From NCBI GenBank assembly GCA_964349805.1, contig CAYGHE010000011.1, positions 1 to 22,080 of the forward strand: a stretch of DNA of 22,080 bases, read 5' to 3'. The translations under genes were made by a program, and so were the position numbers. The notes under the pieces were generated by a model. That model was given only the letters and a program-made list of their open reading frames with translations, searched no databases and was not told the DNA's origin. Within the stretch, counting starts at the first letter, position 1, and the number at the start of each line of letters is the position of its first letter. Of this stretch, positions 1 through 6,988 are shown piece after piece. Source of the DNA: CAYGHE01 sp964349805. GTDB taxonomy: Bacteria; Patescibacteriota; Saccharimonadia; Saccharimonadales; Saccharimonadaceae.

Positions 1-75
1 TGGCAGGGGCACGTGGAATCGAACCACGATCTACGGTTTTGGAGACCGTCATACTAGCCGTTGTACTATGCCCCT
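1..75 (-). tRNA. tRNA-Trp (anticodon CCA)
   Basis: On the minus strand a full cloverleaf can be folded. The acceptor stem is AGGGGCA/TGCCCCT, the D arm is GTAC/GTAT, the anticodon stem is ACGGT/ACCGT around the loop CTCCAAA, and the T arm is CGTGG/CCACG around TTCGATT. The discriminator is G and CCA is encoded at positions 1-3. The loop gives anticodon CCA, so the amino acid is tryptophan, and discriminator G with A1-U72 agrees with bacterial tRNA-Trp. It is transcribed away from the glucan operon. trpS, which would charge it, lies 9 kb away in the same window. Confidence 0.96.
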
Positions 76-86
76 ACGACATCAAT

Positions 87-115
87 ATTGTAACAGATTC
101 TTAAACAGTTTTCAG
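87..115 (-). promoter_or_regulatory. possible tRNA-Trp promoter
   Basis: The minus strand has a -10 like TACAAT at 92-87, about 12 nt before the tRNA 5' end. A weak -35 match, CTGAAA at 115-110, lies 17 nt upstream. The position suits a tRNA promoter, but the -35 match is poor. It lies back to back with the promoter of the glycosyltransferase operon. Confidence 0.3.
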
Positions 116-118
116 CGA

Positions 119-147
119 TTGTAAAAGCACAAGCTGTATCTTATAAT
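119..147 (+). promoter_or_regulatory. sigma70-type promoter of the alpha-glucan operon
   Basis: TTGTAA at 119-124 and a consensus TATAAT at 142-147 are separated by exactly 17 nt. Transcription should start near 154, giving a leader of about 35 nt. The leader carries a GGAG Shine-Dalgarno at 181-184 before the ATG at 189. No operator was recognised. Confidence 0.65.
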
Positions 148-188
148 GGAACGGAATGCATATTAAAAACAGTTAAAAACGGAGCTGT

Positions 189-1385
189 ATGAATATATTA
201 ATGCTAGGGTGGGAGCTCCCTCCGTACAACAGCGGCGGACTGGGTGTAGCTTGTTACCATATGGCTAAAGCTTTAGCCTACCGTGGTACCAAGATTGATT
301 TCGTAGTTCCTCATAAAGCATCCTATCCTGACATTAACTTCATGAAAGTTCGTTGCGCTACTGATATACCCCTGTTTGATTTTGGTTCAGGAGCATACAG
401 CTCCGAAGATATTGATAATTCCCCTGCTAACAACATGCGACAAATCCAGAAAAAATATATCAAGTATGTTGAAAAGTTAGTAACCAAAACCAAGCCAGAC
501 GTAATACATGCACATGACTGGTTAACTATGGAGGCTGGTACTAGAGCCAAAGCTTTGACTGGCGCGCCTCTCATAGTTCATGTTCACGCTACTGAATTTG
601 ATCGCTCGGGTGGCGACAGAGGTAACCCACTGGTTCATGAGATAGAATACGAAGGGTTGGTAATGGCTGACCGTATCATCGCTGTAAGCAATATCACCAA
701 AGATATCATCGTAAGCAGATACAAGATTCCTGCGGACAAGATCGAAGTCGTTCATAATGGATTTGATGTTATGGATTTGGATGATGGATACGTCTATGAC
801 AAGCGATCATACAAATACCTTGAAGCTCTGAAACAAGAAGGCTATACGATAGTAGCCACTATGACACGATTCACGGTTCAAAAAGGTTTGACGCATTTTA
901 TACGCGCCGCCGCCAGAGCTAGTGAAAAATATGACAAATTAGCCTTCCTGATTGCCGGTGACGGAGAGCAAAAAAACGAACTTATCGAATTGGCTGCTGA
1001 TTTAGGAATTGCTGACAAAATATTCTTTACGGGATTCGTACGCGGTAAACAGTGGAGAGACACATATAGTGCGGCCGATATGTTTATCATGAGCTCTGTT
1101 AGCGAACCGTTTGGATTGACGGCTCTAGAAGCCGCTCATCACGGAAACGCACTCTCAATCACCTATCAATCTGGTGTCGGCGAGGTTCTTCGTAGCGTCT
1201 TTCGATATGATTTTTGGGATGAAGACCGATTAGCTGACCAGATTGTAGGTGTAGCTGCTTCACAAGCTCTCAAATCATCCATGCAACAGAACGTCCAAGA
1301 AGAATACGGGTCGATATCATGGAACGACGTGGCTAAAAATTGCATGCACATGTATGAAACTATGAGTCGGGGTTTGGTGATATGA
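189..1385 (+). CDS. GT4-family glycosyltransferase, glycogen/starch-synthase-like
   Basis: A predicted cytoplasmic GT-B fold glycosyltransferase of 398 residues. The N-terminal domain has the glycine-rich NSGGLG at 14-19, the place of the KTGGL-type ADP-glucose loop of glycogen synthases. HAHDWL at 108-112 is typical of GT4. The C-terminal domain has R227 and K232 for the nucleotide phosphates and an EX7E motif, E306-E314 (SEPFGLTALEAA). There is no signal peptide. The start is fixed by GGAG 5 nt upstream. It overlaps the next gene by 4 nt (ATGA) and is followed by two alpha-glucan hydrolases, so alpha-glucan synthesis is the likely job. Donor sugar and product (glycogen, maltodextrin or another glucoside) are inference. 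The family call is firm and the exact reaction is not. Confidence 0.85.
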   Translation: MNILMLGWELPPYNSGGLGVACYHMAKALAYRGTKIDFVVPHKASYPDINFMKVRCATDIPLFDFGSGAYSSEDIDNSPANNMRQIQKKYIKYVEKLVTKTKPDVIHAHDWLTMEAGTRAKALTGAPLIVHVHATEFDRSGGDRGNPLVHEIEYEGLVMADRIIAVSNITKDIIVSRYKIPADKIEVVHNGFDVMDLDDGYVYDKRSYKYLEALKQEGYTIVATMTRFTVQKGLTHFIRAAARASEKYDKLAFLIAGDGEQKNELIELAADLGIADKIFFTGFVRGKQWRDTYSAADMFIMSSVSEPFGLTALEAAHHGNALSITYQSGVGEVLRSVFRYDFWDEDRLADQIVGVAASQALKSSMQQNVQEEYGSISWNDVAKNCMHMYETMSRGLVI

Positions 1386-2605
1386 GTAAAAGAGGTATAG
1401 TTTTCTATCTACACATGCACCAACCGTTCAGAGTGCGTAACTACAGTATTTTTGATACCGCGACCAATCATGATTATTTTCACGAAACAGCGTATGATTC
1501 TGAGGCCAACAATGAGGCAGTTTTTCATAAAGTAGCTGACAAATCTTACCGTCCAATGAATAAACTATTGGGCAATTTACTAGATAAGCATCCTGAATTT
1601 CAATTCTCGCTTAGTTTGTCAGGTACGTTCTTGGAACAAGCGGAAAATTGGGCGCCTGACATCATAGAAAGCCTGCAAAAACTCGTGGCATCAGGCCGAG
1701 TCGAGATAGTCACCGAAACCTACCATCATTCCCTAGCCTTCTTTTATAGCTTGGGTGAATTCGAGCGACAAGTAAAACTGCACCAAGCTAAAATTAACGA
1801 GCTTTTCGGTATAAATCCGCAAGTATTTCGCAACACAGAGTTAGCTTATAACGACTCTTTGGCACAATGGGCCGATAGCTATGGGTTCAAAGGTATTTTA
1901 GCCGAGGGTTGGGATCCAGTTTTAGGTTGGAGAAGCCCCAATAACGTTTATAGACCTCCTAACACGCGTAATATTGCATTACTTTTGAAGAATTATCGCC
2001 TTAGCGACGATTTGGCATTCAGATTTAGTGATAAAGCCTGGTCAGAATGGCCACTAACCGCCGATAAATACAGTCAGTGGACAACAGCCTCTATTAGTGA
2101 CCAGCCGTTAGTAAATCTGTTTTTGGACTACGAGACCTTTGGCGAGCATCAATGGGCAGATACCGGTATATTCGAATTCTTTGGGCAGTTTGTAGCAAAA
2201 TGGTTGGATAATCCAGAAAACACTTTCTACACCATATCAGGCGCTATTGATACCTTTGAACCCGTCGGCGAAGTTAGCATGCCTCACACTGTGACATGGG
2301 CTGATACGGAGCGAGATTTAACGGCCTGGATTGGCAATAGCATGCAACAAGAAGCGGTAAAGTACTTGTACGAATTAGAAAAAGACGTTTTGCGTACAGA
2401 TAACCAGGACTTAATAGATGATTGGCGTAAACTGCAAACTTCTGACCATACCTACTACATGTGTACGAAGTGGTTTAGGGACGGTGATGTGCACGCTTAT
2501 TTTAGCCCTTATGAATCACCTTATGACGCATTTCTGTACTTTATGAACGCCCTAAGAGATATTAGGTGGCGCCTATACCACCACAATAACCCCGGAGGTT
2601 CGTAG
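1382..2605 (+). CDS. GH57 family glycoside hydrolase (alpha-amylase type)
   Basis: 407 residues showing the ordered GH57 motifs: HMHQP at 11-15, GRVEIVTETYHHS around 105-117, FRNTEL with probable nucleophile Glu153, LFLDYETFGEH with probable acid Asp249, and TWADTERD at 305-312. This family cleaves or transfers alpha-1,4 (or 1,6) glucosidic bonds in starch and glycogen; members include alpha-amylases, 4-alpha-glucanotransferases and branching enzymes. At about 400 residues it matches the short amylase-type subgroup rather than branching enzymes, which are usually longer. No signal peptide or transmembrane segment is seen, so action on an internal glucan is likely. It starts inside the stop codon region of the glycosyltransferase (ATGA) and ends overlapping the GTG start of the GH15 gene, so the three should be translated in a coupled way. 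Confidence 0.9.
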   Translation: MSKRGIVFYLHMHQPFRVRNYSIFDTATNHDYFHETAYDSEANNEAVFHKVADKSYRPMNKLLGNLLDKHPEFQFSLSLSGTFLEQAENWAPDIIESLQKLVASGRVEIVTETYHHSLAFFYSLGEFERQVKLHQAKINELFGINPQVFRNTELAYNDSLAQWADSYGFKGILAEGWDPVLGWRSPNNVYRPPNTRNIALLLKNYRLSDDLAFRFSDKAWSEWPLTADKYSQWTTASISDQPLVNLFLDYETFGEHQWADTGIFEFFGQFVAKWLDNPENTFYTISGAIDTFEPVGEVSMPHTVTWADTERDLTAWIGNSMQQEAVKYLYELEKDVLRTDNQDLIDDWRKLQTSDHTYYMCTKWFRDGDVHAYFSPYESPYDAFLYFMNALRDIRWRLYHHNNPGGS

Positions 2606-4560
2606 TGGCTAGGCCAATAATACTCAGTAACGGCGAAATGCACGTAGGGATTAATAATTTTGGTATGGTGCATGATTTTTACTACCCTTACGTAGGCTTT
2701 GAGGATCATGCAGCTGGTCCAGGTTTAAGGCATCACATAGGTGTCTGGGTGGATGGGTCTATGAGTTGGCTGGACAGCCCTAACGAATGGTCTTTTACGT
2801 TTCGTTATCCCCACAGCGCCTTAATCGGTCATATTATTGCTAAAAATGAACGCTTGCAGATAGTCTTGGAGTTTGACGATTTCGTAGATGCTGGTATTAG
2901 CGCTTTTTTGCGCAATATCCACATGATTAATCTCACAGACCAGCCGCGCGAAGTGCGTTTGTTCATGCATCAGGCCTTTGCGATTGGTGACTCACGCAGT
3001 AACACTGATACAGCTCAATATCTACCGGATAATGACGCTATCTTGCATTACAGGGGACGACGAGCTTTTGTGATATCTGGCATGTATAATAGTCAACCCT
3101 TTGACCAACACACCGTCGGACTTTTTGGCATCGAAGGCAAGGAAGGTACTGATAAAGATGCCGAAGACGGTGAGTTAGAGGGCTGTAATGTAGAACACGG
3201 AAGAGTTGATTCAACTATCAGGTTTGCTGTACATATAAATCCCAACAGCTCGCAAAGAATTTACTACTGGATAGCAGCAGGCACTTCAATACGAGAGGCT
3301 CTGTATATACACGAACAAGTTCAAGAAAATGGCATATTGTCTCATATGCAGCGGACGGCGGACTGGTGGCACGAATGGCTAAAGCCTACCTACGCAATTA
3401 TGAATAAGATACCAGTGCAGTATCGCGAAACTTTCCTGCAGAGCATCTTGGTACTAAAGGCCCATACTGACAAAAGAGGGGCAATTATAGCTAGTACCGA
3501 CACATCTCTACTAAACTATAATCGTGACGCCTATACTTATAGTTGGCCTAGGGATGCCGCGTATGTGCTGTGGCCTCTTATACGCCTTGGCTATAGGGAC
3601 GAAGCCTATCGTTTCTTTGAATTTTCAAAACGCGGTCTGCACATGAGCGGTTACTTGATGCATAAATACCGTGCTGATGGTGCCTTAGGCAGCAGCTGGC
3701 ATCCCTATGTTCATGAAGGTGGTATTGTATCGCCGCCGATCCAGGAAGACGAAACAGCCTTGGTGCTGTTTATTTTTGCTCAGTATTATAACTTCAACCC
3801 TGACCCTACATTACTGAAAGATTTCTACAAAGAGATGATTGCTCCTATGGCCGATTTTATGGCTGAATTCATAGACACCACTACGGGATTGCCTAGGCCT
3901 AGCTATGATCTCTGGGAGCAAACTTTCTTAACTAGCACATACACCACGGCTGTTACCTACGCTTCTCTATTAGCGGCCGCTGATTTAGCTGCTGCCGCCA
4001 ACGATCCAGATAATGCCGTGCGATGGCGATCTGCCGCAGATGATATACGAGTGGCCTCCCATAAACAGCTGTACGATTCTGAAAGAAAAGTTTTTTATAG
4101 AGGTTTACTTGCCAAAGAGGGCTCGGTGACAAAAGACAATGTTATTGACTGCTCTAGTGTCTTTGGGCCATACATATTTGGTTTGTTTGACCTGGATAGC
4201 GAAGAAATTCGCTCATCAATCGAGACCTTAAAAGAGGTCTTTGATGTCACCAAAGATAATCCCGGACTTCCCCGTCACGAAGATGACCCCTACCGTCGTG
4301 TTAGCCCAGGAATTACAGGTAATCGATGGTTTATTACGTCTTTGTGGTTGGCTCAGTATTACATTGATACTGGCGATAAAGAATCCGCTATGGACATTTT
4401 GAACTGGACTAAGGATCAAGCTATGAACACTGGAGCTATGGGAGAACAACTTGATCCGGTTACCCAGAAAACAGTCGCGCCCGTTCCTTTAGCTTGGACA
4501 CATGCTGAGTACGTTTCAACCATACTAGACTTGATAGCCGTTAAAAAGGAATCCCGGTAA
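2605..4560 (+). CDS. GH15 family glucoamylase-type hydrolase
   Basis: 651 residues with an N-terminal beta-sandwich (about 1-250) and a C-terminal alpha/alpha barrel, the layout of prokaryotic glucoamylases. YNRDAYTYSWPRDAAYVLWP (305-324) is the typical GH15 substrate-binding segment. PPIQEDET lies at 377-384. Glu438 in YDLWEQT is the expected general acid and Glu614 in MGEQLDP the expected general base. The reaction would release glucose from non-reducing ends of alpha-glucans; related GH15 enzymes can instead act on trehalose or dextran. The start is a GTG overlapping the GH57 stop (TAGTG), with GGAGG at 2594-2598 as Shine-Dalgarno. No secretion signal is seen, which points to a cytoplasmic enzyme. 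Confidence 0.9.
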   Translation: MARPIILSNGEMHVGINNFGMVHDFYYPYVGFEDHAAGPGLRHHIGVWVDGSMSWLDSPNEWSFTFRYPHSALIGHIIAKNERLQIVLEFDDFVDAGISAFLRNIHMINLTDQPREVRLFMHQAFAIGDSRSNTDTAQYLPDNDAILHYRGRRAFVISGMYNSQPFDQHTVGLFGIEGKEGTDKDAEDGELEGCNVEHGRVDSTIRFAVHINPNSSQRIYYWIAAGTSIREALYIHEQVQENGILSHMQRTADWWHEWLKPTYAIMNKIPVQYRETFLQSILVLKAHTDKRGAIIASTDTSLLNYNRDAYTYSWPRDAAYVLWPLIRLGYRDEAYRFFEFSKRGLHMSGYLMHKYRADGALGSSWHPYVHEGGIVSPPIQEDETALVLFIFAQYYNFNPDPTLLKDFYKEMIAPMADFMAEFIDTTTGLPRPSYDLWEQTFLTSTYTTAVTYASLLAAADLAAAANDPDNAVRWRSAADDIRVASHKQLYDSERKVFYRGLLAKEGSVTKDNVIDCSSVFGPYIFGLFDLDSEEIRSSIETLKEVFDVTKDNPGLPRHEDDPYRRVSPGITGNRWFITSLWLAQYYIDTGDKESAMDILNWTKDQAMNTGAMGEQLDPVTQKTVAPVPLAWTHAEYVSTILDLIAVKKESR

Positions 4561-4563
4561 GTT

Positions 4564-5253
4564 ATGCAACGCACTTTTCGCACTAAATTACGCCGCTTCA
4601 GGCACAGAGCCTTTAATTATGGCCCTAAATCGTGGGCTACTAGAAGGGTTATCGCTAATTTTGCCGACAAGGCGGGTTTGGTGTATTTCGGATCGGTTAA
4701 CCAACATAATGACGAACATAACGTAATACGGGGGTTTACAGCTTCATTGACCCATACCGACGACCATTACTGCGTTGGGTCTTTCGAGGGCTACGACGTA
4801 ATGCTTGTTAAGAGAACTGATTTTGTCCAAAACCTAGATGGGTCAACATCATCACACGACTGGAGTATTCTGGCGATTACTTTGCAAAATGCTCGACATA
4901 TCCCCCACTTGTTTATAAAACCACTGGGTCATAATGAGAAAGCGTACAATAACTTTTTTGCGACTTTCCCAGCCCTCAAAGAGGCGGGAATAGGCGTGAC
5001 GAAAGAATACGGTCAAGACTTTTTAAGTCGGTTCAAGATATACGTAAAGCCGTCTCATTCTATTGAAGTGGAAGATGTTATTAACGAAAAGACAGCTAGG
5101 ACTATGGGTGCTCATTTTTGGCCGCGGAGTGCCGAAATCAACGATAATATGCTCTATATTTATGACAATAGTTCTAAAATAACAAACCACTCGTTGAGTG
5201 GTCTAATGAAAAGCGGAATCTGGCTAGCTCAGCAGCTAGATGAGCAAGATTAA
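4564..5253 (+). CDS. uncharacterised protein, last gene of the glucan operon
   Basis: 229 residues with no family I can name confidently. The N-terminus is very basic (about 9 Arg/Lys in the first 29 residues), with no clear membrane helix. The body contains an alternating hydrophobic pattern (GYDVMLVKRTD, DWSILAITLQN, IPHLFIKPLG) that suggests a beta-rich domain, and a short C-terminal helix rich in Leu/Gln. The pattern faintly resembles DUF3137-like proteins, but that is a guess. It starts 3 nt after the GH15 stop, with an AAAGGA-type site upstream, so it belongs to the operon. Its stop codon overlaps that of the convergent rpmG. A link to glucan metabolism is inferred from position only. 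Confidence 0.75.
   Translation: MQRTFRTKLRRFRHRAFNYGPKSWATRRVIANFADKAGLVYFGSVNQHNDEHNVIRGFTASLTHTDDHYCVGSFEGYDVMLVKRTDFVQNLDGSTSSHDWSILAITLQNARHIPHLFIKPLGHNEKAYNNFFATFPALKEAGIGVTKEYGQDFLSRFKIYVKPSHSIEVEDVINEKTARTMGAHFWPRSAEINDNMLYIYDNSSKITNHSLSGLMKSGIWLAQQLDEQD
5175..5202 (-). terminator. possible rpmG terminator inside the convergent gene
   Basis: On the minus strand, ACCACTC and GAGTGGT form a 7-bp stem with a 3-nt loop (5202-5186), followed by a T-rich run TTGTTATTTT. It lies about 50 nt beyond the rpmG stop and within the 3' end of the opposite-strand 229-aa gene. The shape fits a short Rho-independent terminator. On the plus strand no T run follows, so it would act only on rpmG transcripts. 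Confidence 0.4.
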
Positions 5254-5456
5254 CCTTTGCGTTCTTTAACTTCGTTGCGGCCTAAGTTCTTTTTGGTTTC
5301 AGTATAAGTAGCGTGTTTGCGTGCTATTGGGTCGTATTTCTTTAACACAACCTTTTCGGCAGTATTCATGGTATTTTTGGTCGTGTAATAGGTGCGGTGA
5401 CCGCTGAGATCACTCACTAAACCGACTAATTTACGCTTCGTATTCTTTTTTGGCAT
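5250..5456 (-). CDS. rpmG: large ribosomal subunit protein bL33 (cysteine-free form)
   Basis: 68 residues. The core GHRTYYTTKNTMNTAEK followed by LKKYDPIARKHATYTETK matches bL33. The family has a zinc-binding version with two CxxC pairs and a cysteine-free version; this one has no cysteine. N- and C-terminal basic extensions make it a little longer than the usual 50-55 residues. It stands alone, convergent to the glucan operon and with overlapping stop codons, and divergent from the tRNA-Thr operon. A strong promoter sits so close to the ATG that the mRNA is nearly leaderless, and I see no Shine-Dalgarno. Confidence 0.93.
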   Translation of the reverse strand: MPKKNTKRKLVGLVSDLSGHRTYYTTKNTMNTAEKVVLKKYDPIARKHATYTETKKNLGRNEVKERKG

Positions 5457-5467
5457 ATCAGGGGTCG

Positions 5468-5496
5468 ATTATAACAAACAAATTCATCTTAGGCAA
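5468..5496 (-). promoter_or_regulatory. rpmG promoter, very short leader
   Basis: TTGCCT at 5496-5491 and TATAAT at 5473-5468 on the minus strand are separated by 17 nt. Only 11 nt lie between the -10 box and the rpmG ATG, so the predicted 5' leader is about 4-6 nt and cannot hold a Shine-Dalgarno. Confidence 0.7.
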
Positions 5497-5549
5497 CCTC
5501 TTAATTACCCATCCATTTAATGATTGCCAGCTTGATATCTTACTATTCA

Positions 5550-5579
5550 TTGGTAGTAACACCTTGGGTGTGATAAAAT
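5550..5579 (+). promoter_or_regulatory. promoter of the tRNA-Thr/Thr/Tyr operon
   Basis: TTGGTA at 5550-5555 and TAAAAT at 5574-5579 are separated by 18 nt and end 12 nt before the first tRNA. The spacer contains a small palindrome, ACACC-ttg-GGTGT. The match is moderate but the position is right for a stable-RNA promoter. Confidence 0.5.
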
Positions 5580-5591
5580 CTAGCTTAGCTT

Positions 5592-5667
5592 GCCGCGATA
5601 GCTCAGCTGGTAGAGCGCATCCATGGTAAGGATGAGGTCTCGGGTTCGATCCCCGATCGTGGCTCCA
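5592..5667 (+). tRNA. tRNA-Thr (anticodon GGT)
   Basis: 76 nt. The acceptor stem GCCGCGA/TCGTGGC has one G-U pair, the D arm is GCTC/GAGC, the anticodon stem CATCC/GGATG encloses the loop ATGGTAA, and the T arm is CGGG/CCCG around TTCGATC. CCA is encoded. The anticodon GGT reads ACC/ACU threonine codons. It is the first gene of a three-tRNA unit. Confidence 0.95.
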
Positions 5668-5717
5668 TGATTATCTTGAAAACCAGCTGGTTATCAGATA
5701 GACTAACTAGGTATCAT

Positions 5718-5794
5718 GCCGCTTTAGCTCAGCTGGTTAGAGCATCACTTTTGTAAAGTGAGGGTCCTCGGTTCGAATCCGAGAAGCGGCTCCA
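5718..5794 (+). tRNA. tRNA-Thr (anticodon TGT)
   Basis: 77 nt. The acceptor stem is GCCGCTT/AAGCGGC, the D arm GCTC/GAGC, the anticodon stem TCACT/AGTGA around TTTGTAA, and the T arm CTCGG/CCGAG around TTCGAAT. CCA is encoded. Anticodon TGT reads ACA/ACG threonine codons. It lies 50 nt after the GGT isoacceptor; the spacer contains the palindrome AACCAGCTGGTT at 5681-5692. Confidence 0.95.
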
Positions 5795-5829
5795 CATTGG
5801 AATAGCACTTCGTGTTATCATAGAATCGC

Positions 5830-5915
5830 GCTGGGATAGTGAAGCGGTCAAACACGACTGACTGTAAATCAGTTGGCTTTAGCCTTCGTAGGTTCGAATC
5901 CTACTCCCAGCACCA
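5830..5915 (+). tRNA. tRNA-Tyr (anticodon GTA)
   Basis: 86 nt, class II, with a long variable arm (TGGCTTTAGCC region). The acceptor stem is GCTGGGA/TCCCAGC with discriminator A and encoded CCA. The anticodon stem ACTGA/TCAGT encloses the loop CTGTAAA, giving GTA. It is the last tRNA of the cluster and is followed directly by a long hairpin. Confidence 0.96.
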
Positions 5916-5916
5916 A

Positions 5917-5948
5917 AATAATGACCTTGCGGCTGCAGGGTCATTATT
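5917..5948 (+). terminator. hairpin ending the tRNA operon
   Basis: AATAATGACCTTGC pairs with GCAGGGTCATTATT over 14 bp (one G-U) around a GGCT loop, starting 2 nt after the CCA of tRNA-Tyr. No long T run follows, but the 3' arm is itself T-rich. It probably both ends the transcript and marks the 3' processing site. It lies just upstream of the -10 of the next gene. Confidence 0.6.
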
Positions 5949-5959
5949 GTAAAAGTGTG

Positions 5960-5965
5960 TATAAT
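5960..5965 (+). promoter_or_regulatory. possible -10 box of the 101-aa ORF
   Basis: A consensus TATAAT preceded by GTGTG, close to but not exactly an extended -10. The hexamer 17 nt upstream is AGGGTC and lies inside the terminator hairpin, so there is no good -35. Transcription would start near 5972, upstream of the AGG site used for the ATG at 5999. Confidence 0.35.
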
Positions 5966-5998
5966 ATGACCCATAAGTAGACGAGGATGAGGCAGAGT

Positions 5999-6304
5999 AT
6001 GGAACGAAAAAAACCACTGTTGAAAATTAATCAGCGTCGGCGCCCAGCACAGGCAGTACCCTGGTCTTATTACATTGGTAACAAGGCTGCGATGGAGCAA
6101 ACAGGCCGAAATTTGGCTACTGAAGGTCATTCGGCAGAATGTATAGCTGCGACGCTTGGTAGTATTGCAGTCGTGCCTGAATCTGCGTGGGATAGTCCAC
6201 CGTGTGGCCGATCTATAGATATCAGAGATGAAGCCCTTAGGGTATCACTGGAAGACGAGCGTCAACGCCGTAACATTGCCTTAGCAGAAGCTGCACTGAG
6301 CTAA
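5999..6304 (+). CDS. small uncharacterised protein
   Basis: 101 residues, no family recognised. The N-terminal 20 residues are strongly basic (MERKKPLLKINQRRRPAQ). The centre holds two cysteines (in AECIAA and PPCGRS). The C-terminal third is a charged, probably helical stretch rich in Glu, Arg and Ala. There is no membrane segment. I chose the ATG at 5999 because GAGG lies 7 nt upstream; an in-frame ATG at 5987 adds four residues but has GAGG touching it, too close to work well. The gene is isolated between the tRNA terminator and the convergent TPR gene. It is probably real, given its own -10 box and SD, but no function can be assigned. Confidence 0.6.
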   Translation: MERKKPLLKINQRRRPAQAVPWSYYIGNKAAMEQTGRNLATEGHSAECIAATLGSIAVVPESAWDSPPCGRSIDIRDEALRVSLEDERQRRNIALAEAALS

Positions 6305-6314
6305 GGGCTATATA

Positions 6315-6965
6315 CTAAATTACTCGGCGGGGTTGCTTGACCTTTTTGGGTCGGCCTTGAGGAATAACCATTTTGGCTGCTTTTTCGCGCAGTTTAAGGG
6401 CTAAATCGGGTCGATTGGTACGCTCATAGGCATCCGCCAGAATATTTAGCGTCTGCGGCAAGGGTTCGAGTCTTACGGCCGCGTACAGGGATTCTATCAT
6501 TTTTTTGTCGTTCCCTAGTTTCTCTTGAACTTTGGCATAAGCTATGTGACGGGCAGCAAGACTGTCATCGATTTCTAGGGCCTGCTCAAACGCCAAGGCT
6601 GCCTTTTCGTAGTTTTGCGTCTCATAGTATATCAACCCCACGTTGTGCAAACTGCTGGCACTCGGTTCTAAGGATTGAGCTATTTCAAAGCACTCTATCG
6701 CTTCTTTTAAGGCTTGTTGTTTAGCATAAAGAATACCTAGCCTGTTATAGGCACTGGCGTTTCGTTCATCTACCCGCAGAATCGTCAAAAGGGCTTTCTC
6801 TGCTCGTAAATACTTTTTGCTTTGCAGAGACTCTTGGGCGATTGACCACAGCTGGTCAAGCCTGTCGGATAGTTTCATTGGGATATCACCAGCTACTTCG
6901 GCAATAGTCTGACGGTGGTAAATCACCCATATACCTAACAAAGTTATAATCAAAAGACCTAACAT
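6315..6965 (-). CDS. membrane-anchored TPR protein
   Basis: 216 residues. Residues 2-17 (LGLLIITLLGIWVIYH) form one hydrophobic helix, a signal anchor or inner-membrane segment. From about 32 to 190 there are tandem tetratricopeptide repeats, seen in phrases such as ASAYNRLGILYAKQ, SSLHNVGLIYYETQNYEKAA and QTLNILADAYERTNRPDLAL. The C-terminus is basic (PQGRPKKVKQPRRVI). TPR proteins serve as protein-binding scaffolds; the partner cannot be read from sequence. It lies 23 nt after holB and may be cotranscribed, but an extended -10 in that gap suggests its own promoter as well. Confidence 0.85.
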   Translation of the reverse strand: MLGLLIITLLGIWVIYHRQTIAEVAGDIPMKLSDRLDQLWSIAQESLQSKKYLRAEKALLTILRVDERNASAYNRLGILYAKQQALKEAIECFEIAQSLEPSASSLHNVGLIYYETQNYEKAALAFEQALEIDDSLAARHIAYAKVQEKLGNDKKMIESLYAAVRLEPLPQTLNILADAYERTNRPDLALKLREKAAKMVIPQGRPKKVKQPRRVI

Positions 6966-6976
6966 ATTACCCTTTC

Positions 6977-6985
6977 ATTATACCA
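6977..6985 (-). promoter_or_regulatory. extended -10 promoter of the TPR gene
   Basis: TGGTATAAT on the minus strand is a full extended -10 (TGnTATAAT), 11 nt before the TPR gene's ATG. The -35 position (TAGAAG) is poor, as is common with extended -10 promoters. The gap also holds GAAAGGG, which could be the Shine-Dalgarno when the gene is read from the upstream operon promoter. Confidence 0.45.
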
Positions 6986-6988
6986 TTT

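Noticed and set aside
5258..5300. AACTT/AAGTT hairpin plus TTTTT as a terminator for the glucan operon
   Set aside because: Only 5 bp with an 11-nt loop; too weak to call.
5879..6130. 83-codon minus-strand frame over tRNA-Tyr and the small ORF
   Set aside because: It ends in the GSRIRTYEG string typical of translating a tRNA gene backwards; it overlaps a tRNA and a terminator.
6232..6309. Inverted repeat AGCCCTTAG / CTAAGGGCT at the end of the 101-aa ORF
   Set aside because: A 60-nt loop and no T run make it a poor terminator; perhaps chance.
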